A program made the translations under genes and the position numbers. Below, in pieces: positions 42,820 to 51,248 of a DNA stretch of 64,000 nt. Source of the DNA: Myxococcus stipitatus (GTDB lineage Bacteria; Myxococcota; Myxococcia; Myxococcales; Myxococcaceae); contig NZ_CP102770.1 in assembly GCF_038561935.1 (NCBI RefSeq), positions 9,672,001 through 9,736,000 on the forward strand. The letters run 5' to 3'. The stretch's first letter is position 1. Each line of letters begins with the position of its first letter. The notes under the pieces were generated by a model. The model saw only the letters and a list, made by a program, of their open reading frames with translations, made no database searches and had not been told where the DNA came from.

Positions 42820-43419
42820 TCAGGAGCGGCGCGCCCCCGAGAGCATCGCCGCCACCTGCGGGTCCAGGCGGAACGACTCGAAGAACCCCTCCGCGTCCTG
42901 GGGCGGCTTGCCCTCGGGATGCAGCAGGAGCTGCTGATAGAGCCGAGGCCCCACCAGGTAGAAGCGGCCCTTCAGCCGGCGCGCTCCGGCAATCCCCTCC
43001 ACCTCCCAGCCCGGAAACCCCTCCAGCGTCAGCGGTCGCGACGAGAGCCCCGTCGCGCCCAGCGACTCCAGCGCACCCATGCTCGCGCGGGAGACGACAT
43101 CCCCCGGCTTCGCCTGCGCCATGACCGCCGGAGGAAAGTCCGTGTACGAGATGTAATAGGCCGTGTCCGACTCCGGACGAACGGCGACGAAGGTGTGCAG
43201 TGTCACCTCGCCCACATCCGTGACCTGCGCGCGGCTCTCCTTGCTCACGGGCTCCGGCAGCGCGACGGAGAAGCCCCCTTCCGTGGACTGCATGACAGCC
43301 GAGGGGGAGGCGGACTGCACGGCGCGCGGCTCGGGAGCTGTCTGACGGGAGGCGCACGCCCCCAGCCCTCCCATGGACCACAGGAGGGCGAGCGACGCGA
43401 CTCGACGCGAGGTCTTCAT
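42820..43419 (-). CDS. Lipoprotein of unknown function
   Basis: 199 residues from ATG 43419 with lipobox GLGAC. The mature domain (GGFSVALPEPVSKESRAQVT, TDVGEVTLHTFVAVRPESDT, YYISYTDFPPAVM, FPGWEVEGIAGARRLKGRFY) is a single alpha/beta unit ending in EGFFESFRL. This resembles periplasmic PsbP-like or DUF-type lipoproteins, but no family is certain. It lies 41 bases after the LysR start on the same strand. Confidence 0.72.
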   Translation of the reverse strand: MKTSRRVASLALLWSMGGLGACASRQTAPEPRAVQSASPSAVMQSTEGGFSVALPEPVSKESRAQVTDVGEVTLHTFVAVRPESDTAYYISYTDFPPAVMAQAKPGDVVSRASMGALESLGATGLSSRPLTLEGFPGWEVEGIAGARRLKGRFYLVGPRLYQQLLLHPEGKPPQDAEGFFESFRLDPQVAAMLSGARRS

Positions 43420-43531
43420 GTTCCGTACAGCTCCTGGCATGTGACGAGGAAGGTACTGCCTGCCCCCTCCGGGCGCACGCAGACTCCTCGACCCAGGGCA
43501 CTGCACGCAACGCTTCCGTCGACCCCCAGCG

Positions 43532-45004
43532 CTAATGCAGCGAGTCCGGAAGCACGGAAGGCCCCTCCACCTCCATCGTCGCCGCCAGCGCCAGACGCAC
43601 GCTGAAGGTGGAGCCCACGCCCGGCGTGCTCTCCACCTCGATGTCCCCGCCATGCGCCTCCACGATGCGGCGAGCGACGCTCAACCCCAGCCCCACGCCC
43701 GGCGCGCGCTTGCTGCTCGCCGTGCCCAGTCGTTGGAAGGGCGCATAGAGCAGGCGCTTCTCGTCCTCGCTGAGGCCGATGCCCTGGTCCCTCACCGACA
43801 GGAAGACGCGGGACTCCTCGCGGCGCACGATGACGTCCACGCGGCTGCCGGACGGCGAGTACTTCAGCGCGTTGCTGACCAGGTTCGTCAGCACCTGCTC
43901 CAGCCGGTCCGGGTCCACGCGCACGGGCACGGGCACGTCGGGGACGTCGAGCTGGAGCGTGTGCCCGCTGTCGCTGGAGCGGTACAGCTCCACCACGTCC
44001 CGCGCCAGCACCCGCGCGTCACACACCTGGGGACGAAGCTCCAGCTTGCCCGCCTCGATGCGGGTGGCGTCGAGCAGGTCCCCCACCATCCGGTCCAGCC
44101 GCTCCACCTGCCGCCTCACCAGCGCGAGCGTGCGCTCCATCCGCTCCGGCGTGAGCGGCGCGCGGCTCCGCTCGGACAGCGCCGTGGACAGCTTCAGCGC
44201 GGACAGCGGATTGCGCAGCTCATGGGCCACGCCCGCGAGGAACGCGAGCTGCTGTTCCTGCTGATGCGTCAGCCCGTTGGCCATCTCGTTGAACGTGCGC
44301 GCCATGTCCCGCAGCTCCGTGGGCCCGGCCACCGGAGCCCGCGTGCGCTTGCGGCCCGCGCCGAAGCGGCGCATGGCCTGGCTGATGTCCTTCAGCGGCT
44401 GCAAGGCGATCTTCCGCAGCAGCAGCGTGCTCGCCGCCAGCGACACCAGCAGGAGCCCGCAGAGCACGAGGCCCACGACGTTGCCCATGCGGTTGAGGTC
44501 CGCGGACGCCTCGCGCGCCTCACGTGCCTCGTCCACGTTGAACTGGACCAGCTGCTCCAGCGAATCCAGCGCCGAGTCGAGCGAGGGAATGGACCGCGAC
44601 ATCCGCTGCGACAGGGGCAGCCGGGCGGCCGCGCGCTGCGCCGCCAGGTAGCGATTGAAGGCCGCGTCCACCTCCCGGATGAGCGACCGCTCCGCCTCGC
44701 TGGTGGCATTCTGCCGCAGCCCGTTCAGCAGCTGGGGGAACGAGGCCTCGACGCCCTGGAGCGTCCGCCCGCGCACGAACTGCGAGGAGGACGTGTCCAC
44801 GCTCCCACCGACGCCACTCAAGCGGAAGTGGATGAGCAGGTCGATCTCCAGCTCCTCCGCCAGATGGAGCCCCTCCACCGAGTTGCCCAGCGTGTTCGCC
44901 GAACGGTTCTGCGCGTTCGTCACGACGATGAGCGCGGTGGCGGCGATGAACGTCAACAGGGCCAGGCCACCCAAGGTGGCGGCAAGCCAGGCACGCAGGC
45001 TCAT
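43532..45004 (-). CDS. Sensor histidine kinase, orphan
   Basis: 490 residues. Membrane span at about 10-30, an all-helical periplasmic sensor (about 35-175), second span (VVGLVLCGLLLVSLAASTLL), HAMP domain (PLKDISQAMRRFGAGRKR onward). HisKA has the phospho-His in VAHELRNPLSALKLS. The HATPase has the N box NLVSNALKYSPSG, G1 VRDQGIGLSEDE and G2 GVGLGLSVARRIVEAHGG. No response regulator gene is adjacent, which is common in myxobacteria. The sensor looks like a four-helix bundle. Confidence 0.92.
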   Translation of the reverse strand: MSLRAWLAATLGGLALLTFIAATALIVVTNAQNRSANTLGNSVEGLHLAEELEIDLLIHFRLSGVGGSVDTSSSQFVRGRTLQGVEASFPQLLNGLRQNATSEAERSLIREVDAAFNRYLAAQRAAARLPLSQRMSRSIPSLDSALDSLEQLVQFNVDEAREAREASADLNRMGNVVGLVLCGLLLVSLAASTLLLRKIALQPLKDISQAMRRFGAGRKRTRAPVAGPTELRDMARTFNEMANGLTHQQEQQLAFLAGVAHELRNPLSALKLSTALSERSRAPLTPERMERTLALVRRQVERLDRMVGDLLDATRIEAGKLELRPQVCDARVLARDVVELYRSSDSGHTLQLDVPDVPVPVRVDPDRLEQVLTNLVSNALKYSPSGSRVDVIVRREESRVFLSVRDQGIGLSEDEKRLLYAPFQRLGTASSKRAPGVGLGLSVARRIVEAHGGDIEVESTPGVGSTFSVRLALAATMEVEGPSVLPDSLH

Positions 45005-45254
45005 GTCACCTCCGAGCAGAGGACCGGGGCGCTCACGACGAGGCCTCCCTGACGCCCGCGGATGGGGTGGGCGTCACCTCCTCCCTGACTGGAGCAACAA
45101 GGCCAGGACCTGGGGGATTCACTTCAGTGGACAGCGGCCGGGCAAGGCGGAAAGTTCTCCGCACGGCATCAGCGCCGGAGGCAGCCAATCGTGCTAGGGA
45201 GGTCCGACGTGGCGGGCGAGCATGTGCCCCCCTGGCCGCGCGCGAGAGGTCACC

Positions 45255-45635
45255 ATGGACATACTCCCCCAGCCGGTACGCACCCTGAAGTTCGACGGTT
45301 TCTGGCGCTGGCTCCAGGAACACACCCAATGCATCCTCCGCTGTGGCTCCGTCGACGCGATGCTGTACGACCACGACGACTTCCACTGGCTGCTGATGGA
45401 GGAGGAGCGCCAGCACATCATCCAGGTGCTCAAGGGCAAGGCGCTCGTGGGTGAGATGGTGATGGCGGGCCGCGAGGTCACCGAAGTCACGGTGGCGCAG
45501 GACCCGGACTCAGGCGCGCAGGGCCACTTCCTCGTGGAGCTGATGGGCGGGCCGAAGGAAGACCCGCAGGTGCTCTACCACTTCATCATGGCGCACGGCA
45601 TCGACCCCGCGCCGCACAAAGACCTCAAGCACTGA
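45255..45635 (+). CDS. Conserved hypothetical protein
   Basis: 126 residues from ATG 45255 (MDILPQPVRTLKFDGFWRWL). Soluble, with GSVDAMLYDHDDFHWLLMEE, GEMVMAGREVTEVTVAQDPD and GHFLVELMGGPKEDPQVLYH. No motif of known catalytic type is seen; His and Asp in YDHDDFHW could bind metal. Its stop lies inside the 3' end of the convergent glycosyltransferase gene (11-base overlap). Confidence 0.7.
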   Translation: MDILPQPVRTLKFDGFWRWLQEHTQCILRCGSVDAMLYDHDDFHWLLMEEERQHIIQVLKGKALVGEMVMAGREVTEVTVAQDPDSGAQGHFLVELMGGPKEDPQVLYHFIMAHGIDPAPHKDLKH

Positions 45636-46665
45636 GCAGGGCGCGCTCGATGAGCGCGACCGCGTCCCGGGCTCCGGAGGTGTAGCCCGAAGCCGTCTGC
45701 GCCGGGCGAGGCCCCACCCGCGCGACGGCCCGCTCCACCAGCTCCGCGTCGGTGCGGGCCAGCTCCTCCGGGCGAAGCCGCACCGCCTGCCTGTCGTACC
45801 GCCGGGCTCGCGCGAGGGCCACCAGCGGAGTGCCCGTCACCCGGGCCTCCTGCACGGTGTTGTAGCCCCCCGCCCCCACCAGCACATCCACCCCCGGCAT
45901 CACCGCCAACGCGGGCCACACGCACAGCGGCCCAGGCGCCCCGCGCACCGTGTTCCGCGCGGCCTTCCCCTTCGCGTCGAACCAAGGCCCCGGAGGCGCC
46001 AGCCACCGCACCGGGGCACGCTCGCCCAGCTCGGCCTGGAGCCGCGCGGCGATGTCGCCCGCCTCGCGCACCTCCAGCTCGTTGCCGCTGCCCATGACGG
46101 CCACCAGCGGCCGAGGGTCCTCCGCGGCGACGCCCAGCCGCTCACGCGCCCGCGCGCGGCTCAGCCACTCCTCCTGCTCCAGCAAGAGCCACGGCGCCGT
46201 GCGCAGCGCGCGCGGGTGCCGCGCGAACGGGGCGTCCTCGCCCGGGACGAGCAGCAGGTCGAAGTCCTCCACCGCCTCGGCGATGTTGAACTTCGCGACG
46301 TAGGCGGGGTTCAGGTCCCGGTGCACCAGCACCTTGGCCATGCGCAGCCCGGGCAGCATCGGCGCGAGCTCGCCCACCAGTCCCCGAGGGAAGGTGTCCA
46401 CCACGAGGACCTCCGGGCGGACACCGTCGAGCACACACTCCACTGTCTCGCGCACGGCGGACTTGGACAGCTCCGGGTTGATGCGGTGGACGAAGGCGCC
46501 CGGCCCCAGCACCTCCTCCAGCGGCACGTCGGGAGCGAAGGCGCTGTTGGTCATCACCGTGACGCGATGCCCGCGCCGCGCCGCCATGCGCGCCAGGCCG
46601 CAGGCGCGGGTGAAGTGTCCCATGCCTCCGCCCAGCGCGTAGATGAGCCACCGCGTGCCGCGCAT
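45625..46665 (-). CDS. Glycosyltransferase, GT28/MurG-like
   Basis: 346 residues from ATG 46665. The N-terminal domain begins WLIYALGGGMGHFTRACGLA, the glycine-rich loop of the MurG/GT-B group, and continues RRGHRVTVMTNSAFA. The C-terminal domain has VGAGGYNTVQEARVTGTPLV, the nucleotide-sugar-binding signature. It is the last gene of a four-gene operon with ATGA/TGATG overlaps. Acceptor and sugar unknown. Confidence 0.85.
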   Translation of the reverse strand: MRGTRWLIYALGGGMGHFTRACGLARMAARRGHRVTVMTNSAFAPDVPLEEVLGPGAFVHRINPELSKSAVRETVECVLDGVRPEVLVVDTFPRGLVGELAPMLPGLRMAKVLVHRDLNPAYVAKFNIAEAVEDFDLLLVPGEDAPFARHPRALRTAPWLLLEQEEWLSRARARERLGVAAEDPRPLVAVMGSGNELEVREAGDIAARLQAELGERAPVRWLAPPGPWFDAKGKAARNTVRGAPGPLCVWPALAVMPGVDVLVGAGGYNTVQEARVTGTPLVALARARRYDRQAVRLRPEELARTDAELVERAVARVGPRPAQTASGYTSGARDAVALIERALLSA

Positions 46666-47021
46666 CAGCTTCCGCCCAGGTCCTCCTCGAAGGCCGCGTC
46701 TTCCTCGCGCCGCAAGCTCTCGCCGTCGGCCTCGGTGAAGTCGTGCGGGTCCCTCGAGGTGCCCTGTCCCCACGAGGAGCCCGAGCCGTAGTAGCCGTAG
46801 TCCTGGTAGTAGGTGCTCGCGTCCTCGTCACCCTCCTCCGAGTCGCCGGCCCCCAGGCCGCCGCACGTCGAGCACACCTCCGCGCCATCCAGGGTCGTCA
46901 TGTGCACGGCACACGCGCGCCGGCCACAGCGCGGGCACAGCGAGCTCACGGGCAGCCCACACGGGTGGGCGAAGAGGAAGCCCGAGCTGACTTCACAGCC
47001 ATCGACGGAGGAGGGGCTCAT
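46665..47021 (-). CDS. Zinc-ribbon protein, unknown
   Basis: 118 residues. The first 55 residues form a zinc-ribbon pattern: SSLCPRCGRRACAVHM and then VCSTCGG (CxxC...CxxC with an extra Cys/His between). The rest is acidic and Gly/Ser/Tyr-rich (STYYQDYGYYGSGSSWGQGT), then a charged end. It overlaps the glycosyltransferase start as TGATG and the preceding lipoprotein stop as ATGA. Possibly a regulatory or scaffold subunit. Confidence 0.7.
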   Translation of the reverse strand: MSPSSVDGCEVSSGFLFAHPCGLPVSSLCPRCGRRACAVHMTTLDGAEVCSTCGGLGAGDSEEGDEDASTYYQDYGYYGSGSSWGQGTSRDPHDFTEADGESLRREEDAAFEEDLGGS

Positions 47022-47674
47022 GGAGAGGACCCAGAGGGAGGCGTCTGGAGCTGATGCAGCAGCGCGACGCGGAAGGGGAGGTCCAGCTTCTCGAAAGCCA
47101 GACACGCGGCGGCGTCCGCGTTCACCAGGGACTTGGTGGCGAGCAACGTCTTGCCGCTGGGGTCCTTGAGGGACACCTTGCCCTCGCGCACCTTCACGCG
47201 GGCCACCTCCGCGCCGGAGGCATCCTGGATGCGCGCGCCGTCGTCGTCCGCGGACACGGTGTAGAGCACCTCGCCCTTCGCGCCGGTGAGCATCCACCCC
47301 GCCCCCTGCCGCGCGAGGGTGTAGAGCACCTGCTTCTGCGCCCCGTCGCGCACGATGAAGGCGCCGCCCGAGGAGCCCAGGACATAGCCGAGCGGGACAT
47401 CCTCCGGGCTGGAGACCTTGAGGGTGGCGCCCTTCCACTTGAGGCGCGCCAGCTCCCGGTCCTCGCCATCCACCAGCTTGGAGCCGTCGTCCTTCGGCTT
47501 GAGGGAGAAGCGCTCGCGATCATCCGCGTCCTTGAACTTGAGCTTGCCCGGCAGGGGGACCGGGTCCTCCGCCGACGTGGCGGACCGGGCCTGCGTCGAG
47601 GGAGGCTCGGAGCCAGAGGGGCGCGAGCACCCCCACGCGAGCAACACGGACAGCGCCAACACGAAACGCATCAT
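47018..47674 (-). CDS. Lipoprotein of unknown function
   Basis: 218 residues from ATG 47674 (MMRFVLALSVLLAWGCSRPS; lipobox AWGC). The mature part is beta-rich with repeated short strands that read as variations of one another: GKLKFKDADDRERFSLKPKD, VDGEDRELARLKWKGATLKV, GAKGEVLYTVSADDDGARIQ, GAEVARVKVREGKVSLKDPS. The pattern suggests a beta-helix or beta-sandwich of about 20-residue repeats. Coupled to its neighbours by ATGA overlaps on both sides. Confidence 0.75.
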   Translation of the reverse strand: MMRFVLALSVLLAWGCSRPSGSEPPSTQARSATSAEDPVPLPGKLKFKDADDRERFSLKPKDDGSKLVDGEDRELARLKWKGATLKVSSPEDVPLGYVLGSSGGAFIVRDGAQKQVLYTLARQGAGWMLTGAKGEVLYTVSADDDGARIQDASGAEVARVKVREGKVSLKDPSGKTLLATKSLVNADAAACLAFEKLDLPFRVALLHQLQTPPSGSSP

Positions 47675-48603
47675 GAGGAGGCCCTCGCGGAGAGCTTCTT
47701 GCCTTGCCGGGCGTGGGAGTGATTGAGCACCTGGTAGAGGCTCAAGAGCATCATGAGGCACGTCCGCGTCGCATCCGGGGCGGACGCCGAGTCGACCGGA
47801 ACCGCCACCCAGTCTGACTCCATCCGAGCGCGGAGGCTGAGCCGGTCCTCGGCGACCTCCAGCTTCGAGAGCAGCACCTTCGGCGGCAGCCGCACCGACT
47901 GGCGCGCCGTGTCCTGGAGCGAGGCCAGGCCCGGGTGCCGCTCCGGCTTCACGCGCAGCTGCGCCTGGAGGAACGTCGCGCTCTTCTGCTTCTGCTTGGT
48001 CTTGTGCTTGCCCCGGGCGTTGACCTTCGTGCGCGTGCGCTTCTGGAGCCACTCCTCCATGGACAGCCGCAGGTGGGTGCCGTCGCGCAGGCGCGCGTGG
48101 AGCGACATCCACGGGTCCTCGAACTCATTCGTGGTCCACCGGCCCGCCCGGCCCTTCTCCGTCCACTTGTCGGGGTGGTCCACGGCGCGGAAGTCCAGCT
48201 CCAGCGTCACCGGCTCCTCCGGCTCGATGTCCCGGCGCAGCCGGAGCAGGAGCTGGGAGAGCAGGCCGTAGCGGCGGTTCTCCAGGTCCTGCCGGGAGTA
48301 CTTGTTGGCGCGCAGGTGCAGGCCCACCGCCAGGACCAGCGTGACACCCCACCCGGCCCAATACGGCCCCTGTCCACCTGACTCCTCGCCGTCGGAGCCC
48401 GCGAAGCCGATGGCCAGCAGCGCGACGAACAACAGGCCACAGACCCAGCTCGCGGCGGAGGCCCGGCCGCGCCACTTGTTGCGCAGCGCCTCTATCTCCG
48501 TGTCGAAGCGGGCGAGGTAGCCCAGGTCTCCCATCAACTCGGCCACGGGCGCGGTGTTTCGATAGCGCTTCTCCGCGCGAAAGCGGTTGATGTCGAAGGG
48601 CAT
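47671..48603 (-). CDS. Membrane protein of unknown function
   Basis: 310 residues from ATG 48603 (MPFDINRFRAEKRYRNTAPV). Two adjacent membrane spans at about 58-75 and 85-102 (SWVCGLLFVALLAIGF, WAGWGVTLVLAVGLHL) precede a cytoplasmic domain of about 200 residues with a Lys-rich stretch (KVNARGKHKTKQKQKSATFL). No family recognised. First gene of the operon that ends in the GT28-like glycosyltransferase; divergent from the GT4 gene at 48718. Confidence 0.75.
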   Translation of the reverse strand: MPFDINRFRAEKRYRNTAPVAELMGDLGYLARFDTEIEALRNKWRGRASAASWVCGLLFVALLAIGFAGSDGEESGGQGPYWAGWGVTLVLAVGLHLRANKYSRQDLENRRYGLLSQLLLRLRRDIEPEEPVTLELDFRAVDHPDKWTEKGRAGRWTTNEFEDPWMSLHARLRDGTHLRLSMEEWLQKRTRTKVNARGKHKTKQKQKSATFLQAQLRVKPERHPGLASLQDTARQSVRLPPKVLLSKLEVAEDRLSLRARMESDWVAVPVDSASAPDATRTCLMMLLSLYQVLNHSHARQGKKLSARASS

Positions 48604-48717
48604 GGTGGAGTGCTCCCCCTCGGAGCCACGAGAAGAGGCACCGAGTGTATGAGCCAGCGTGGTGAGGGGCAAACCTCGTTGTTTGCACCGGACGAGGGGC
48701 CGCGATAGCACGGCGGC

Positions 48718-49959
48718 GTGGCTTCCGCGTCCGGCATCATCTACGCCTCGTTCGACCGCTTCCCGTCACCCAAGGGAGCAGCCGTGCACATCCGGGCCTT
48801 CGTCGAAGCCCTGGGCACGGCCTTCGGAGGCGTGGACCTGCTCGCCCTGCGCGACGGAGCCACCGCGAGCACGGCCCCGTATCCACTGGTGGAGGGAGTG
48901 ACGTACCACCCGATGGAGGCCCGGGGCCGGGACCTGGTGGCCCAGGCGCTGTCCTTCCGGACGAACCTGGCGGCCTGGTGGAGGAACAAGCCCCGGGCCT
49001 CCGTGGTCCACGTGCGCTCCATCTTCGAGGGCTACCCGGTGGCGCGCCGCAAGGAAGCCCTGACGGACAAGCTCGTGTTCGAGGTGAACGGGCTGCCGTC
49101 CATCGAGCTGAAGTATCACCACCCGGATGTCGCGGACGACGCGGAGCTGATGCTCAAGCTGGTGGCGCAGGAGGACGCCTGCATCGCCCGCGCGGACCTC
49201 CTCGTCACGCCCAGCGAGGTGACGGCGGAGTACCTGGTGAAGCGCGGCGCGGAGCCCTCGCGCGTGCGAGTGATTCCCAATGGCGTGGAGCTGGAGGTGT
49301 TCCGCCACGCTCCTCCGCGCGCCTGGACACCGGACCGTCCGGTGCGGCTGCTCTACAGCGGGACGATGACGTCGTGGCAGGGCGTCCACCACGCCATCGA
49401 GGCGCTGCGGCTGCTGCGCGCGGAGCTGCCTGCGGTGCTGACGTTGGTGGGCCCGCTGCGCAAGCACCAGCGCAAGGTGCTGCTGGACCGCTGCGGAGAC
49501 CTGCTGCTGGAGGGCGCGGTGGAGCTGCGCGAGCCTTTGCCGCAGGACGCGCTGGCGGCGCTGCATCACGACTGCGACGCGGTGCTGGTGCCGCTGCCGG
49601 CGAACGACCGGAACTGCGTGCAGGGCTGCTGCCCGCTGAAGCTGCTGGAGGCGATGGCCTCGGGCACTCCGGTCATCGCGTCGAACCTGCCCGTGGTGCG
49701 CACGCTGGCGTCACCCGACGAGGTGCTCCTCGTGCGGCCCGGCTCACCGAAGGCCATCGCGGAGGCGGTGAAGACGCTGCGCGCGAACCCCGACCTGGGC
49801 CCGTCCCTCGGCACACGGGCCCGCGCGCGCGTGGAGCGGGACTTCTCGTGGCGGCGGGCTCGCGAGGCGCTGGTGCGCGCCTACGAGGAGCTGGGGATGA
49901 CGCGCAAGCCGTTCCTGACGGAGCCGCTCAGCCTGGAGGAGACGGAATCGCGCGGGTGA
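48718..49959 (+). CDS. Glycosyltransferase family 4
   Basis: 413 residues from GTG 48718. GT-B fold. The N-terminal part (IIYASFDRFPSPKGAAVHIR) carries the acceptor site, and the C-terminal part has VRVIPNGVELEVFRHAPP, the catalytic EX7E region (CCPLKLLEAMASGTPVIASN) and sugar-nucleotide contacts (RLLYSGTMTSWQGVHHAIEA). Its last 32 bases overlap the convergent GT4 gene. Probably capsule, LPS or exopolysaccharide synthesis. Confidence 0.9.
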   Translation: MASASGIIYASFDRFPSPKGAAVHIRAFVEALGTAFGGVDLLALRDGATASTAPYPLVEGVTYHPMEARGRDLVAQALSFRTNLAAWWRNKPRASVVHVRSIFEGYPVARRKEALTDKLVFEVNGLPSIELKYHHPDVADDAELMLKLVAQEDACIARADLLVTPSEVTAEYLVKRGAEPSRVRVIPNGVELEVFRHAPPRAWTPDRPVRLLYSGTMTSWQGVHHAIEALRLLRAELPAVLTLVGPLRKHQRKVLLDRCGDLLLEGAVELREPLPQDALAALHHDCDAVLVPLPANDRNCVQGCCPLKLLEAMASGTPVIASNLPVVRTLASPDEVLLVRPGSPKAIAEAVKTLRANPDLGPSLGTRARARVERDFSWRRAREALVRAYEELGMTRKPFLTEPLSLEETESRG

Positions 49960-51100
49960 GCACGCGGCGCAGCGCCTCCGCTTCATTGTCCGCCACGAAG
50001 CGCTCCAGGATGCGCTCCCGGGCGGCCGCCCCCATCGCGGCGCGCTGAGCGTCGGACATCGACAGCACATCCAGGCACGCCTGCCCCAGGTGGTTCAGCA
50101 GGGCCTTGGGCACGAGGAAGCCGTTGTGCTTCGAGTCCACCGCCTCGGGAATGCCGCCCGCGTCGCTGGCGATGACGGGACGGGCACACGCCATCGCCTC
50201 CAGCAGCGCGTTCGGCATGCCCTCCCACAGCGACGGCTGGAGATACACGTCGCACAGCCGCAGGTGCGCGGCGATGTCCTCCGTCGTCGCGAGCGCGCCG
50301 GAGACGACGATGCGAGCACCATCCTCGGGGTGCTCGGCGCGAAAGGCGACCAGGTGCTCCGCGTCCCGAGGACGCACTTCTCCGATGACGAGCAGACACG
50401 CGGGCCTCACCCGCCGCACCTCGGAGAGCGCGGACAGCAGGAACGGCAGGCCCTTCTTGTGGCGCAGCTCACCGGAGAACCCCAGCACCACCTCGTCCGG
50501 AGCAATGCCCAGTCGCTCGCGCAGCGCCGGGTCCGCGGGCCCGGGAGAGAACACCTGGGCGTCGACGGCGTTGGGGATGACCTCGACGCGTGCGTCCCTG
50601 CCGAGCAACAGGCTCATCTTGCGCCCCAGGTCCGCGGAGGCCGCGGTGAGCACGTCCGCGCGCTGGAGCGTCCACAGCAGCCGCGCGAAGTCGCCAGGCG
50701 GGAACATCTGCTGGTCCACGTCATTTCCTCGGGCGCTCACCGTGGACGCAATCCCCACCGAGGCCGCGAACACGACGGCGAGGAAGCCCGGTGGTGACAG
50801 GTAGTGCCCCCACACCAGCTCGTAGCGCCGCTTGGAGTGCAGGTGTCCCAGCACGTCCAACGTGTGCTGCATGGACAGGTCCGTGCTTCCGAACAACCCC
50901 AGCCGGTGCAGCGTCACCCCGCTCGCGTCCTCCGACGTGCTCAAGGCGCCGGGTGCCGCCGAGCGCGTCCACGCGAGCACCTCCACGCGCGCGCCCATCC
51001 TCGCGAGCGCCCCGGCGGTCCGCGCCCCGCTGCGGGCGAGTCCTCCGATATCGGGCGGGAAGCGTTCAGCGAGGAGGAGCACGCGGGGGGAGCCAGCCAT
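49928..51100 (-). CDS. Glycosyltransferase family 4
   Basis: 390 residues from ATG 51100 (MAGSPRVLLLAERFPPDIGG); ATG 51109 is also possible. The GT4 landmarks are GGLARSGARTAGALARMGAR, VEVIPNAVDAQVFSPGP, GFSGELRHKKGLPFLLSALS and the EX7E segment PSLWEGMPNALLEAMACARP. It acts on an activated sugar of unknown kind. Convergent with the GT4 gene at 48718. Confidence 0.9.
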   Translation of the reverse strand: MAGSPRVLLLAERFPPDIGGLARSGARTAGALARMGARVEVLAWTRSAAPGALSTSEDASGVTLHRLGLFGSTDLSMQHTLDVLGHLHSKRRYELVWGHYLSPPGFLAVVFAASVGIASTVSARGNDVDQQMFPPGDFARLLWTLQRADVLTAASADLGRKMSLLLGRDARVEVIPNAVDAQVFSPGPADPALRERLGIAPDEVVLGFSGELRHKKGLPFLLSALSEVRRVRPACLLVIGEVRPRDAEHLVAFRAEHPEDGARIVVSGALATTEDIAAHLRLCDVYLQPSLWEGMPNALLEAMACARPVIASDAGGIPEAVDSKHNGFLVPKALLNHLGQACLDVLSMSDAQRAAMGAAARERILERFVADNEAEALRRVLTRAIPSPPG

Positions 51101-51248
51101 GGGGCCCAATCTACCCGTCCCACGGCGTCACGCCTTCTCATCATCTCTCCGTGAATAAAGACCCGGGCCCTCCGTCCAGGGGCACGGTGGTGGAGCCACC
51201 CTCGCAGTACGGCCGGACCCCCTGGCTCCCCCTGGAGGCACGTCACAC

